64,000 nt of DNA from Aphanomyces cochlioides. Lineage: Eukaryota; Oomycota; Saprolegniomycetes; Saprolegniales; Verrucalvaceae. The position numbers were made by a program, and so were the translations under genes. Location: assembly GCA_019828595.1 (NCBI GenBank), contig JAHQRK010000011.1:1240001-1304000 (forward strand), in the 5' to 3' direction. Shown here piece by piece: positions 1 to 12,379 of the stretch; position 1 is the first letter of the stretch; the number at the start of each line of letters is the position of its first letter. The notes below the pieces were generated by a model. That model was not told where the DNA came from, did no database searches, and saw only the letters and a list, made by a program, of their open reading frames with translations.

Positions 1-462
1 CTCAATTTTATCGTATGGTTGAATCTAACAATCAGAAACAAGTTGGGTTCGGAGGTGCGTTTGCTTGTTGTTTTAATGTGCTTTAGCATGTGACATAGGC
101 AAAAAAGAATATCTGCTGCAGTACCTTAAATCACATGCAATATGTCGGTCCTTGGACATGTGGCAGCATGCTTTGAGGTATTGTTGACAAAATGGAAGTA
201 ACCAAAGGGAATATGCAGTAGAGACATTGAAGCAGCGATGAAGGCAGACCAGGAAGCCAATGTTAGCGATGATTTATTCTTTTCCCACATGGGTTCCTTG
301 GTGTACGATATGCTCAACGTGGATGTCCCTGTGGCACATTCACACACGTTCGTGTCAGCCATGTGCAACAAGTACTCTAAAGGACTGGAACTTCAAGAAA
401 CATTAGCACAACTTGTCGAAAACCTCAACCGTGCAATTGTTTTGTCGAAAGACTCTGGTTAA
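1..462 (+). CDS. C-terminal part of an unrecognised gene (three exons seen)
   Basis: The 5' end lies outside the window. Three exons (1-54, 87-177, 222-462) join in one open frame across introns of 32 nt (55-86) and 44 nt (178-221) and end at a TAA. The tail is about 127 residues and mostly helical in character, with a segment reading GKKEYLLQYLKSH followed by a region rich in Leu and Asn. I see no catalytic motif and do not recognise the family. The joint is supported because each exon alone is closed by stops while the spliced frame stays open, and both introns have GT and AG ends. The long reverse-strand frame over 126-371 is its shadow. The identity of the full protein cannot be judged from this piece. 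Confidence 0.6.
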
Positions 463-954
463 TTGTAAATATAGCATCTTGTCGATTACTTGAATCTGAA
501 TCGAAAACGAACGACGTGTTGTCCTCAACGAGAAGATTGTTTAAATGCCGATTGACGCACATCAATGTGCTTAAATTTCATGTTTTCACTGAACGGGGGT
601 AATGCTAACAAAATTATCGACGTTCGGATGGGTGAGCAATACTATAATATAGTAAATCTCATTTACGATTGGCTTAAATAATTTGATTATCAAGTGAGTA
701 CGCCAATCACATTCGTAAATTCTCATTAAAACTTATAAGGTCAGCCCATATTTCGTGTTGCTTATCTACTCCCCTGGCAAAAATATGCACTCTTACTTTG
801 ACTTCACCATCATTATAGATTTTCGAGGTGAGGTCGATATATTAAATGCTACAGCTTTATCCGGATACTTCGTTGGTGACAAAGCGGGGGAGCAGTTCGT
901 CAAAAAGGGTGGTGTCACCCACCGGCAGCACAAAAGAGGGTCAAAATTTAAATC
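463..954. other. Intergenic region upstream of the SWIM zinc-finger gene
   Basis: AT-rich spacer. A frame open over 755-958 begins without a convincing ATG and overlaps the next start by four bases; I see no support for it as a gene. The recognisable content is an inverted pair of CCAAT boxes, listed separately. Confidence 0.5.
667..709. promoter_or_regulatory. Inverted pair of CCAAT boxes
   Basis: GATTGGCT at 667-674 and CCAATCA at 703-709 face each other about 250 bp upstream of the ATG at 955. The same CCAATCA/TGATTGG word recurs next to several other gene starts in the window, which supports a promoter role, probably as an NF-Y-type site (inference). Confidence 0.45.
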
Positions 955-3345
955 ATGACTGAACTACTTGGCGCGCATTTCCCGACACTTCCTTCTGCTG
1001 TCAAAGCAGCCAAGGAATATGCGACCCAGCAAGGCTATGAAGTGCAAATTGACAGGTCATTCAAGCACGATGACGCGAAACGATTGATCTGTCGACACCG
1101 AAACCAATGCGGATGTTCTTGGAAACTTGACGTTGAAAAAGATACCAATACATTGACATGGAAGCTTGTACTTGTCGACTCTTCCCACTCTGAAAGATGC
1201 CAAGCTAGCCGCGTTTCACACCAACCACCTATGCATTCGTCAGATCATATCCTCCCTTTCAAGCCAACAAAAACGCATGAAGAAATCAACCAGCTACCAA
1301 AAGTACCGGTTGCGTCTACACCTGCAACCATTCAAAGCTCATTTGCCTCTGGGAGACAACAACTTACGTTAACACATGATATGAGGTGGGCAAGTGCGAA
1401 AGAAGCGTCTCGTGCTGTCAACGATTTTGCACTCTTTTCCCAAAAAAAGCGCGCCCGCATGGACAAAAAGACAAGCGGGGGACGGAATAAGAAGTACGTT
1501 TGTTCGTGTGAATCCTGTGGGTGGTATGTGCGACTGCTTCGAGCTCCAAAAACTGAAAACTGGAAAATATCGTCGATGAATCTACAACATTCAGAACACT
1601 GCACCGGTATTGCTCAACCCACAGCTCGACAGCTTGCCGATATGGCTTCATTCCGTCAAGCCGTTGTTTCCCATTCAAAAGCCCACGGGAAGCTATTAAC
1701 AGATGACTTTTTATCGTCTGCAGAAGAAGGAATCAAGATTCCTCTTCGATTGGCGTATCGCGCAAAGAAACTCATTGCAGTTCATTCCCAAGATGATTTG
1801 GTGGAAAGTTACAAGTTTATTCCATCTCTGCTCGCATCATTTGAGAGGAAAAATCCTCACTCGGTCGTTAACTATAGCACAGACTCTGGGGGACATTTTG
1901 TTCGAGCATTTGTGATGCCTGGTGTCAGTCAACAGGCAGTCCTGGCGATTCAAAAGATCGTTGGTGTTGAAGTGGTTCCTTGCACCAGCCAAGATTACAA
2001 GGGATTCATATTGCTTCTCCTGGCTCGCGATGGTAACTTTCAACCTCAAATACTTGCCTTTGCAGTGGTTCCAGAACCCACCACGGAGCACATTTATTGG
2101 TTTATTCTGTTTGCTCGCAGAGGAATCAACCTAGACAGCTTTCCTGTAGTTTGCTCAGCGCTATATCCTGGAGTGGTTGAAGGCGTTCGTCAAGCACTTC
2201 CAAGTGTCAAAGTTCGTCTTTGTATGCGCAGTCTTTTGGAGAGAATGAATCAGGAAAAGACCATATCGAAATTGGGTCAAGCGGAAACTTTAGTGTGGGA
2301 GATGCATCACCACGAAACTGAACTTGGTTTTTTTAAGACGATGCAACAACTAGAGCAAGTAAATAGTGCTGCTGCTACTTATTTGCGCAGTTTGGACGCA
2401 AGCTTATGGGCGACGTATATGCTGAAGGATCAGCACTCAATTCGTACGTATAAATGGTCAACGACTACATTCACAGCAGGTAAAACCCAGCATACTGCTG
2501 TTCTAACCCTGATTTATGCAGGAATTCATGAAAACACGCTTGAAAACTGCGACGAAGCGCCTTTTGATTTGATCTACAATTATTTAACCCGAATGATGGA
2601 TACGACTTTTCGCAAGAGTCAACTCACAGCTGACCTTATAAAGAAAGAATCCCCCTTGACCCCTGGCGCGCAAGATCTGTACGCTGAAGAAATGAACGAG
2701 TCTTTACAATATACGACCCGTCCAAGCGACGATCTCTTGGCATACGTGTGGAAATCAGGCACTCGGCCAAAAGCAAATTTTCGAGTCCATTTAGGTGAAG
2801 GCACATGCACATGCATGACGATGCACCAATTGTCAGTCCCATGTCGCCATTTTATTGCCGCAGCAAGACACTTTGGTCATGATCAGGTTTATTCATATGC
2901 ATGCAACTTGAGTGATTATATTTCGTAGTTGATATACAACCACTTTGGAGCCATATACAAAACGGAGACGTTTGCGGCAGCTTTTCACAAGTCCCGGATA
3001 GAAATTCCCCTCGACAGTGACTTATCAAAAGACGAAACAATATTGCCAGCTGTTGCAGAAGGCAAATCAGCCTCGGGTAAAGCGAAGAAGTCTCGGTCCA
3101 TTACGACAGGAGATTCAAATCCTCGCAAACTAAAGAAACCTGCAGTTGCAAATGTTTCGTCAGACACTCCTGACATGGACATGGGCATGATCACAGCTAT
3201 GGGTATGAACATTCCAGGATTGACGGCCCAAATGATACAACAATATCCAATGCCACCCCACACATTTTTGCAGCAAATGCATTTGCCAATTCAAAATCAG
3301 CAGCCCCAGGAGTCATCTCCCCCAGGATCCTTCTCGATGGTTTAG
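955..3345 (+). CDS. FAR1/MULE-derived protein with SWIM zinc finger
   Basis: The N-terminus has two Cys/His-rich modules of the FAR1 or WRKY-GCM type (about residues 15-85 and 145-205, each ending HSExC). A region like the catalytic core of Mutator-like transposases follows, then a SWIM zinc finger near residue 620 (CTC, then PCRHF). A TAG at 2926-2928 would stop the frame just after the finger, but it lies inside a 42-nt GT-AG intron (2887-2928). Removing it joins GHDQ to LIYNHFGAIYKTE, restoring the Y-x(n)-YxxE segment that follows SWIM in such transposases. The product is then 782 residues, with a Lys/Ser-rich and Met/Gln/Pro-rich tail. It may be a host transcription factor derived from a transposase; I see no terminal repeats nearby. 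Readthrough of the TAG is the alternative. Confidence 0.75.
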
Positions 3346-3410
3346 TCGTAAAGAAGAAATATATCAATGTTTGTCAAATTAGTGAATGCATGGACGTTAG
3401 AGACATGAGT

Positions 3411-3797
3411 CTACTTCTTCTTTTGAGCACGAGCCGCGGCAGTCAATGCCTTTCGTTTGAGAGCGACACGATGCATATGCACAGACGACTTGGTTGGCTT
3501 TGATTTACTCGACGGAGCATGGAGTTTCTTTTTCGCTGCGACAGAGATACCATAACTCTTATCCAAGACAAGCTGGATATCCTTGGACTCGACTTGTGCA
3601 GCCCGTCGATGTTTTGCCAATCGACCACTCGCACTTGTTACATCATTCACAAAGTCTGTGGCCATGTCCATAAGCAGCTCTTCGACTCCTGGTTGAAGGA
3701 CAAACTTCGGGTCGACTTCAGCTAAGATCTTCTGCAGATAGTCGTTTTGATTTGCATTCGACATCCCATTCGCTTGAGCATTGTTTCGCCGCGACAT
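3411..3797 (-). CDS. TAF12: TFIID subunit TAF12 (histone-fold)
   Basis: A 128-residue single-exon protein. Residues about 19-85 form a histone fold: LQKILAEVDPKFVLQPGVEE, then a long helix containing MATDFVNDV, then LAKHRRAAQVESKDIQLVL. This order and wording match TAF12, which pairs with TAF4 in TFIID (and with ADA1 in SAGA) to help assemble the preinitiation complex in the nucleus. The last 40 residues are a Lys/Arg-rich tail that may be a nuclear signal. The gene is transcribed away from eIF2D; the two start codons are 124 bp apart and probably share a promoter region. Confidence 0.85.
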   Translation of the reverse strand: MSRRNNAQANGMSNANQNDYLQKILAEVDPKFVLQPGVEELLMDMATDFVNDVTSASGRLAKHRRAAQVESKDIQLVLDKSYGISVAAKKKLHAPSSKSKPTKSSVHMHRVALKRKALTAAARAQKKK

Positions 3798-3921
3798 CTC
3801 TCAAGAACAATATTTTTTTACACGATTTTTCAAATCTAACACTAATTAATTTGAACCCAATAAATATTTTTCTCACGACATTTTCGACAATTATTTAATG
3901 TGCCACTGTGAAATAATTTCC

Positions 3922-5889
3922 ATGTTCGTCAAGCCGTTCCATACGAGCAGCAATACTCGGTTGAAGGGAAAGGACGTGAAGAAGTTCCGAGTGGATCTGC
4001 TTAAATCCTGCTCCATTGATGCAGATGCCAATATAGCGTGGAATATTCTTGCAAAGGCGGATATTGTCAAGATTAAATTGGCTGCGCCAAGTCGGACGGT
4101 GCTTTACACTGATGTCACGACCAATGTTTTGGCTTTCGATGTGCAAGGCAAGGGTGATGTCATTCCCACAGTCTACCTTCTGTGGAACGAGCCAGCATTG
4201 CGTGAATTGCTGCCTCCGTTGGTGGTGCATTCCCCAGTTAGCCATTACCTTCTGCGTGGTGCGGATCCAATGTTACCTGGTGTTGTTAAAGCATGCCAAT
4301 CATCAGCACCATTTATTAAAGGCCAACTTCGGGCTGTATACGTAAATGGCAACCCTATGCCATTTGCAATTGGAGACATGCTTGTGGACGATGACGCCAT
4401 TGCCTCCCAAGGGTGGAAGGGAAAGGCTATGCAATTGCTTCATGTTGTGTTCGACGAGCTCACCAAAATGGGCCCGCAACATGTTTTTCCTGATGGATTC
4501 TCTGACGACCAAATCCACGCGATCGGCGATTCAGAACCCCCTTCTATGGACGTTTTGCAAGTGAACGACGATGAAGAAGAAAAGCCTCCAGCAAAGCCAA
4601 TTGACGTGAGTGATACTGAAATTGACGACGATGACCAACAAGACAGAGAAGTCATGAGTCAGGCTGAGATGAATGATCTTTTGGAGCGATGCTTTTACCA
4701 AGCGATGAAGCGAGTTAAACCAAGTGATGCTCCAATGCTGGCAAGTCAATTTTATGCCTCTCTGGTCTTGCCGTCCCGACCCGTTGGTAGCGTCATCAAT
4801 GTAAAAGCCACGTCGTACAAGAAGATTTCCGTATTTCTCAAGGAGATGGAAGCCCGTGGTATAATTGAACTGAAAGAACAAGATGGGGTTCAAACAATCA
4901 CTTTCTTTCGAAAAACCCACCCGTACGTGCCATTTTCAACGTCTTGTGATTAACTCGCTCTAGAGATGTTGCACGGCACCAATTGCATTCTTCAGAACTG
5001 GACGCAGCTGAAGAGGCCGAAGCAGTAAAGACTTGAATTATGATAAAGTCTCTCACCTCGATGAGTAGGCGGAAACAGCAGGTGTATTTATTCCAGGAAA
5101 ACATGCGCCTGAAGTCATTCAATTGTACCGACTGACACAACAAACACAATCAATTGCTCCGGGTGTCAATGATTTTATGTATTTGGCAGATGTGAAGAAG
5201 GTGCTCAATGATTACATCGCCAAGAATGAACTGGTTTCGCGAGCCGAGCCACAATTTGTTCGCCTCGATATGCATTTGACTGACGCATTGTTTTCAAGCA
5301 AGAAAAAACCTGTACAATGAAATTTTGTTACGCAATTATATATTGTCGATAGGAATCGGGCTACCCTGACAAGTCGCATCGTCAAGAAGTGCTTCAATTA
5401 TATCTATCTCGATTGAGAGTAAGTCCATCACTACTGAATCATCGCATTTTATTACGACTGTAGCCCTACCATTTCGTTCAACTGTACCCTGAACAAGAGG
5501 CCACCCCCGTCACCGGTGAATTTCGACCAATTCACATCAAGACAGAACTGAGTAAGCGCCAGAAACCTGTCACTATCGTGTCTAATATAAAGGTACGAGA
5601 CGACGACTCACTAGATTGAGATATTAAATTCGAACTAGCAATTCGGGTTGGATCCTGAAACATTTTCAAAAGAAGCACAAAAGAAATGGGCTTGCAGGTA
5701 TATATATAACCTATGAATTCTGCTGAAAGATTGTTTAGTGCAACGCTCCTTCCTGCGGGAAAAGACATTGAAGTACATATTCAAGGAAATTTGGGCCAAG
5801 ATGTCGTCGGATACCTGGAAAAGCAGTACAAAATCAACTCGAAATATTGCGTTGCAGAATGGGGCAAAGGGCTCAAGCCGAAGAAATAG
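3922..5889 (+). CDS. EIF2D: Translation initiation factor eIF2D (ligatin)
   Basis: Seven exons: 3922-4922, 4964-5024, 5069-5311, 5353-5418, 5464-5592, 5639-5697 and 5739-5889. The introns are 41-46 nt and the frame is continuous throughout. The N-terminal domain and PUA domain (first about 170 residues, beginning MFVKPF, with YLLRGADPMLPGVV) are followed by an acidic linker, a winged-helix/SWIB region (YLADVKKVLNDYI) and a C-terminal SUI1 domain (KRQKPVTIVSNIK, then VEVHIQGN-like EVHIQGNLGQDVVGYL). This is the eIF2D layout. The factor delivers tRNA to the 40S subunit independently of eIF2 and helps recycle 40S subunits. I chose the second ATG (3922) because MFVKPF matches the family start; the ATG at 3898 would add eight residues. 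Confidence 0.9.
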
Positions 5890-5908
5890 TAATCTGACAA
5901 GAGTTCTA

Positions 5909-8900
5909 TTAGTCACGATCAATAACACCTTTGCTGTTCTGAACTGCATACTCCAATTGTTGAGCCAATATTTCTTTAGTTGAATAAGCTGGCAAATGCA
6001 ATGTGTTCGTGCATGTTCGAGCAAATGGCAATGACCTGTCGACGTTCTGGTCGTCGGGAATAACGCGCCGTACAACTTCAAACTGGGGCTTGAGTTTTTC
6101 AAAGCCTGATCCACCTGGTGGTAGATTAGGACAACCTGTCGCGTAAAGCAAGAAAGCACGTCGTTGAGAAGCTGACATCTCCACAAGTACGTCGATAAAG
6201 TATTCAATGGGAGCGCTGGACGAAGAATAACCATGCGCCAATTTGATGGTTTGTCGAAGCGACTCTCGAGTCCATTCAACGTCGACTGTACCGCATAATG
6301 TTGCTTGTAGCTCGTCCACAAAAAGTAATTTTAATTTATCCAGAGAGACGATCTCGCTCAATCCTTCTCGAAATGCCTCAGTTTGAGGTTCAATACCACA
6401 ATTGAGCCACGACTTGATGACAAGATCAACATATTCATCCAGGTTTTCAATCGTAACAGTTTTTGCTGCCCCGTCCCGTTCTAGAGAAAACGGATTAGAA
6501 AAATGCCCAAGCATACTTCTCACCGAGTTCGCATTGAGTTAAAGGGTCAATGAAATTCAAATCTACAGACTCTAACCACGCTTGAAGAGGATGATTTTCA
6601 ATAAAAACATTCTGATCTCCAGCTTTTAGTGCTTGTGAAGCTTTATACAAAGACAGGATGATACGTCCTGGCTGAAGGAATATTGTTTCGAGGTCACTTG
6701 CTTGCACTGGAAAGCGCAAAACCAAGTTGAGAAAATGTGAGGAGAATGGCAAGGGCAACAATCTTTCGTCCAATAAAGCTTTGCCTGCCAACCGTCTACG
6801 CAGTGCTTGTTAGGTCAATTCTCACTTGACTTATCGTACCCCATCAAGCGGAAACGATCTTTCAGCACATCGGAAGCTTCACTAGTAGGTGAAGGAAATA
6901 GTCCATTTGGATGCCGAATGATATGATCATCGGATTCTTCATGACCAGAAACCCTAAGTACATGTTAATTGGGTTTGTATATAACACTGTACCATAATTT
7001 CACATCCTTGTTGCATTGAAGGGCTTCTGCAACTGCTGAATAAAATGCAGCTGTAACACCTGAGCCATAGCCCCGCTCTCCGACAAATACAATATCCAAA
7101 ATGGCCTTCCGTTTGCTATGCACTTTCATAACAGCATCAGCCGACTTAATAATATCCATCCGGTCGACTTTAGCTCGCTCTTTTGGTAGAGGAGAAATTG
7201 ATAGCTCTTCGTTATTTGACTCCAAGTCCAAGTGATCTCGAAACCAATGTAAAGAACGCGAAAAACCAAAGGCGGTTGTTCTGAACAAAGTGTATCGCAT
7301 CTCCATCGGAAAGAAGAATTTACACTGTCAAACAACTTAAATGACATGGAGATATCTGGAACATACCTTTTGAACGAGAGCATCACACCATGTGGGGTAT
7401 GTGCCACTCGTAATTGATAATACATCTTGCAATTGCATACGCAATTTTCGGGACAAACGGGGGTTTAACCATATTTCCTTGCTCTGTTCAGCTCCGTATG
7501 ATCGATATAGAGTTTCCAGCAAATTGATACTTTGGGCAAACACAGGTCCCCAAGAAGATGTTTCACCTGACTTCGACAAACTTGTATTGGCGTATGATTT
7601 GTTGATAGTCTTTTTCTCGTCTTCCCACGTAATGCGATAGTCGCAGTAAACATTGAACACAATTTTCCAAGGCATTGATCCCAAGTTTTGGTTTGGATGA
7701 ATTGTGTGGAGGCAATAAAAGAGATTGTCCTCAGCAGCAAATTCGAATAATTGAATGGGTTCTTTCTGTTCCTCTTGAAGTGAAGTTGGTTTGAAGCCTA
7801 ATTGATCCAGGTAACTACAAAAACATTTCGCTTGGCGAGAATCTTTGCATGCACTCACGAGCCAAGATGAAAATCCATCCCAAGTTAATTGACTTCTGTC
7901 CAAATCAGCTGAAGAGAACTGTGAGAACAATGTCCACTCTTCTGACGCCATGAAACCCAATTTGACTTCTTCACAAAACGCACTGAACACGGTCAGGGGC
8001 CATGTCGGTGTTTCAGCGGGTACATCTAACGAATGTGGCTTCGCGTCTGGCCTTTCGCCCGCAGCAAATGCATGAAATAGCCACCGGAGTACTGGTTGAA
8101 CTTCTTCGTTCAAGTGATCATCCGAAATAAGCCAGTTACGTTGCTCATCGGGTTTGTCACTAAATTCACCATATCCCAAGAGGACTCGGACAACAGGTGG
8201 GGCGAGGACTGTGAAATCTTCTTGCGACTTTGTGATCAATGGTAAATGTGACTTTGCCTTTTGCTTGCCCTTTTTATTTGCTGCACGAAAATGCGGAATT
8301 GGAGGTGACGCTGCTGCTCCTGCAGCTGTATCATCAACATTTACAGGTTCCTGCCTTGAACGAGATAATAATCTCTTTAAGTGTTCAATAACAGGTCGAC
8401 CATTGCCCCGTCCATGACTATCTAAAGCTCCAAGCATTCGCTGGACTACAACATACATGAGATAGCTGAACTCAAAATGGCCATTACCTTTTAAAGAGCT
8501 AGAACCTGGACGAGCTTTGGCTTGATACTGAACAAAATTGGATTCGGCAACAACCAAAGCAACGTTTATTTGGTTGCCAAACGTCACTTCCACCTCAACC
8601 TGAGAATTTAACTTTTTGATGTATGTCCCACAAACACATATATCAGACCCACTACTCACCCACACCTTGTCGCCTTCTGCTGGCGATGATGAGTCGTGCA
8701 ATTTTAGAACGTCCAACAACCGTCGTTCACGAATCTTGACCTCGTCTGTCTCTTCACTGTGTTGTCCATCTGTGTCTTGTGGAGACGAAATCGCAACAGC
8801 TGAAACTGCAGACTCTTCAAGAGCTTTCCGTTTGATGCGTTTAGATCGTCGAACTTGGCCGTCTTCTGTTTTTCGTTTGAGACTGGGAGTTGATCCAAAA

Positions 8901-11900
8901 TGATTCAAGTCAATTTCAACGTTGCCGTAGACTTTCATGGGTGTTTTCACTAAGCGATAGGTTTCCTCTTGAAGGACTTCTTCAACATATTCTTCGGATA
9001 TGTACAAGAGATGACATCCTGAGGTTGGATCGAAACCACATACCATGGCTTCAACCCATTTTCCGTCAACTTGTTTCCAAATCGGTTCACCCACTAAACT
9101 CCAAGCGTATTTTAGCCACTTGGGATCCGTGATATTGGCACAACGAAATACAGTTCGTTCAAACGATGAAAATAAGGTCAAAGGCGACGCATGAATACTC
9201 CGTGGTGGGTTATCATTTTGCTTACTTGGAAGCAGTCGCATGCGGCAACGCAGTTGTCTTGTCAACGGGTAAAATTCCTTTCCCTTGGGCATACCATGAC
9301 TAATGATAGGAAGCATTTCGTTCAAACCGACGACTTGATGTAAATGTCTGACCAGTTCTTGCATTTGAGAGTTCCACGAATACTTTTTTGCAGCGAAAAC
9401 AGGCAGCAAAGTTGGAATAACAGGGGACTTTGTCAATTCATAGGTCGTGATACCTTTATCGATCGAGCTGAGGATTGACATAAAAAGCTCTTCGTTTGAC
9501 GGATCCGATTGTAGCTGTGCACAAAGAGTAGTCAGCTTCAATACGACTGGGTTTGGTTGCGAAGAGCTAGCTGACGGTGTAATATCCTTCAACCAATCTG
9601 ACACTAAGGATGCCATAGTTTTCTCAACTGGAAGCTCGTGTGTTTGTGATGAGAATTGGTTCAAATGGTCCAAAATTCCTTGACGCTCCATTTGTCCCAC
9701 AACTTTCGCTGTGTTATTCAAGCTGGACAAGGCATGCAGTAATCGAAGTGCTAAAACCATGGCGGGGATATTTAAGGGTGATAACTCTCCCTCTTCTTCC
9801 TTGACGACGCCGTCATTTCGCTCCATCAAAAGACCGTGGATCAGTTCTAACAATACATTTACATCTGCCTCGCTCAAATCAATGGGGTATATCAAAACAT
9901 TCGCCATGGTTGATAAGACCGCATAAGTCACTTGTTTGTTGTCAATGGATTGTACAACTCGAATCAAACTTGTAAATAAGTTGTGGGTAAAGCGACTGGC
10001 GTCGTTCCGACTTACAGACAGGTCGTTTTCTTGCTTAAACAGAACTTCATCGTTGTCTTCCAGGTGAAGAGCCGAATCATCTTCGTCCTTGCTCTCCTCA
10101 TCTAGCATTTCATCGTCTTCTTCATCCTCTTCCTCGTCATCGTGAGATTCGTCTTCGTCACCATACATGTCATGATACTCATCTTCGGAATGCATATCTT
10201 CATCATAATGCTCTGATTCTTCTTCTTCTTCCGTGTCCATGTCATTCCATTCTCGAGAAAAATCAGAGATTAATACTTGTGAGCCTGGTGACGTTGTAGA
10301 CGCCGTCAGAGACACTGGAGGTGGGGGGTGATCTTCACTGTCATGACCATCATACATCGCAAGCAACTTGGCAATAGGATGGTCTGGATATTTGGCTACA
10401 ACTTGATGAAGGGTTTCACCTGCCTCGTTAAGAGACGCAGGATTGGCCCCATGCTGTAATAGCAGGGACACAACATCGCAACGCTTAGCCTCTGCTGCAA
10501 TGTGAAGTGCTTGGCCAGTAACATCTGCCCCTTTCTTCACCAATAATCGAATCATAGACAATGATGAATCGGAAACAGCGATCAAAAGTGGGGATGGTGA
10601 TTCATGGAGATCAGCACCATCCTTGAGCAATGCCGACACTGTCGATATTGCATTGGCCTTGACAAATGCTAAAAGAAAGCGGTGAAGCACTTCGTTTGTC
10701 TTTGTAGCTCCTCCGGCTCGCTGACCCAAGCGGGATGTAAGCTTCGACAGGAAACGCAACGTGGGTGTGGCAACCGACTCCGACTGCAGTATAGCTGCAA
10801 CTTGTTGTGTCAAGGGTTCGTAGACATCAGATAGCATGACTGTAGACAACAATAGTGCAGATTCGTCAATGAGTTCTGTTAATAGTGAAACAGCAGCTCG
10901 ACTTGCATCCAAGGTGTCATCGTTGGAGGTTTCCACCATAATACGTAGAAGCTGTCGAATGCAATCAGCCGTCATGTACGCATGCAACGGAGTACGGTGG
11001 TACAAAGTTGTTATGCACTTGATTGTTGCCATCTGGACTCGTGGATTAGCGTGGTGGATGCACCGAAGCAGGGTCGACATGATGCTACCAAGCGAGCTTT
11101 GGTCACTTGAGCATTGACGTGATGTCTTTCGAGGTTTTTCTTGGATGTGGACTTTTTGACACACCTTGAGCAGCATGGATAAGGACGTAAGCAGAACGTT
11201 TAAGTGGAGAGTGTTGGCATACGACACGAAATGTAACAAGCATTCGAGAGGCTCTGCATTGCACAACTCACGAAACACAAAAGGGTGGGATTGGCACAAT
11301 GATTCCAGCCCATTTGCAGATTCTTCTGCGAGTTGTTTCTGAAGTTTCGATTCACCATCAAGTCGGGCCATTTCGTCCATGACAGCCAGGTACTGGAGCA
11401 TCCATTCATTCGTTTTCTTACCGTCCGAGACGCGAATATCCATCTTAATGAGGTAATTCAAAGATTGGCAAGCAAGCAACCTTGTTTCCAGTGTGTGGCG
11501 TTCTTTTTCTTTGAGAATGGACGATAAAACATTGCCGAGCTTGGGGTCTTGTCTCATACGATTGCCTTTAGATCTGCCCATCATAAACAATCCAAAACCG
11601 CCTTCCGACGAAGCTTCCATCATCGCTAGATTGTGAGTCAAGGACTGCAAGGTATCTGTTAGTTTGACGGAGGCGTTTGGGTCTTTCGCCAATGCTTCGA
11701 GAGCATCGCCTGTAATACCTACATGAGACGAGTTTTTCTCAACAACTCTGTCCCCGGTAAAAAAACCAAGCGCAGAGGCAATGCTGAGTCCACGTCGTGA
11801 GGTAGCTCCCATAGCAGTCGGATTGGGTGTACTGCATACAACGCAAACATGGGCTTGTCGTGGGTTAAGCAGCGTACAAGCTCCACACTCCCATTTTCCA

Positions 11901-12190
11901 CCTCCACTTGCATCGTCTGTCGCGGAGGATGGTGCGCTTGAGCTCGATGACTCTCGTGGGGAGCCGCAAATTTCACATATGGAAGAGCTGACTGTGTTTT
12001 CATATGTGCAACGAGAGCAATTCCATGCTGACGTGCCCGTTGCGGATTCTGATGAGCCTGCTGCCGCCGACTGCTGGCTCATCTCGCTCGACGAATCCAT
12101 ATGATCATCTTCGTGCATGTCTTCGTCTGCATCTTGTGCTTGTAAGAGAAGTTCCCGCAACACGTGCGTGTCTTCCACGTCGTCGTCCAT
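5909..12190 (-). CDS. HECT-domain E3 ubiquitin ligase with RanBP2 zinc fingers and ankyrin repeats
   Basis: Five exons (12190-7367, 7324-6993, 6953-6840, 6795-6524, 6480-5909) give 2037 residues; introns are 39-44 nt. Two RanBP2-type zinc fingers lie near residues 55-80 (WNCSRCTYEN, CEICG) and 100-125 (WECGACTLLN, CVVC). An armadillo-like helical region follows, then ankyrin repeats (about 540-640) and a very acidic Glu/Asp stretch (about 670-730). The C-terminal 380 residues are a HECT domain. Its last lobe has PGGSGFEKL and the catalytic cysteine in RTCTNTLHLP (about residue 2004). The overall plan recalls TRIP12/UFD4-type ligases, which pass ubiquitin from E2 to substrate through that cysteine. 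The first zinc fingers may bind ubiquitin (inference). The stop is 20 bp from the convergent eIF2D stop. Confidence 0.87.
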
Positions 12191-12270
12191 GCACCACCCC
12201 TTGTAGCTGCTTAGATAAAGAATAAACGACCTTCGTGTCCGAGGTTAACCTACCGCAACCCAACTATTCT

Positions 12271-12295
12271 CTGATTGGCTATATTTTTGACCAAT
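12271..12295. promoter_or_regulatory. CCAAT boxes upstream of the HECT ligase gene
   Basis: TGATTGGCTA (from 12272) and CCAAT (12291-12295) stand in opposite orientation 80-105 bp upstream of the HECT start at 12190, in the short gap before the TFIIIC gene. Confidence 0.45.
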
Positions 12296-12379
12296 GAAAT
12301 GTTGTCACGAAACCCTGCACCCCGAAATTGGGTACATTTGGGTGTAGCATTCAAAGTCAGAATTGTAGTCATGTTTATG

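Noticed and set aside
755..958. Open frame ahead of the SWIM zinc-finger gene
   Set aside because: No convincing ATG, overlaps the next start by four bases, no recognisable content.
2926..2928. Premature stop marking the SWIM gene as a pseudogene
   Set aside because: The stop sits at the end of a well-formed 42-nt intron, and the frame beyond it continues the expected domain.
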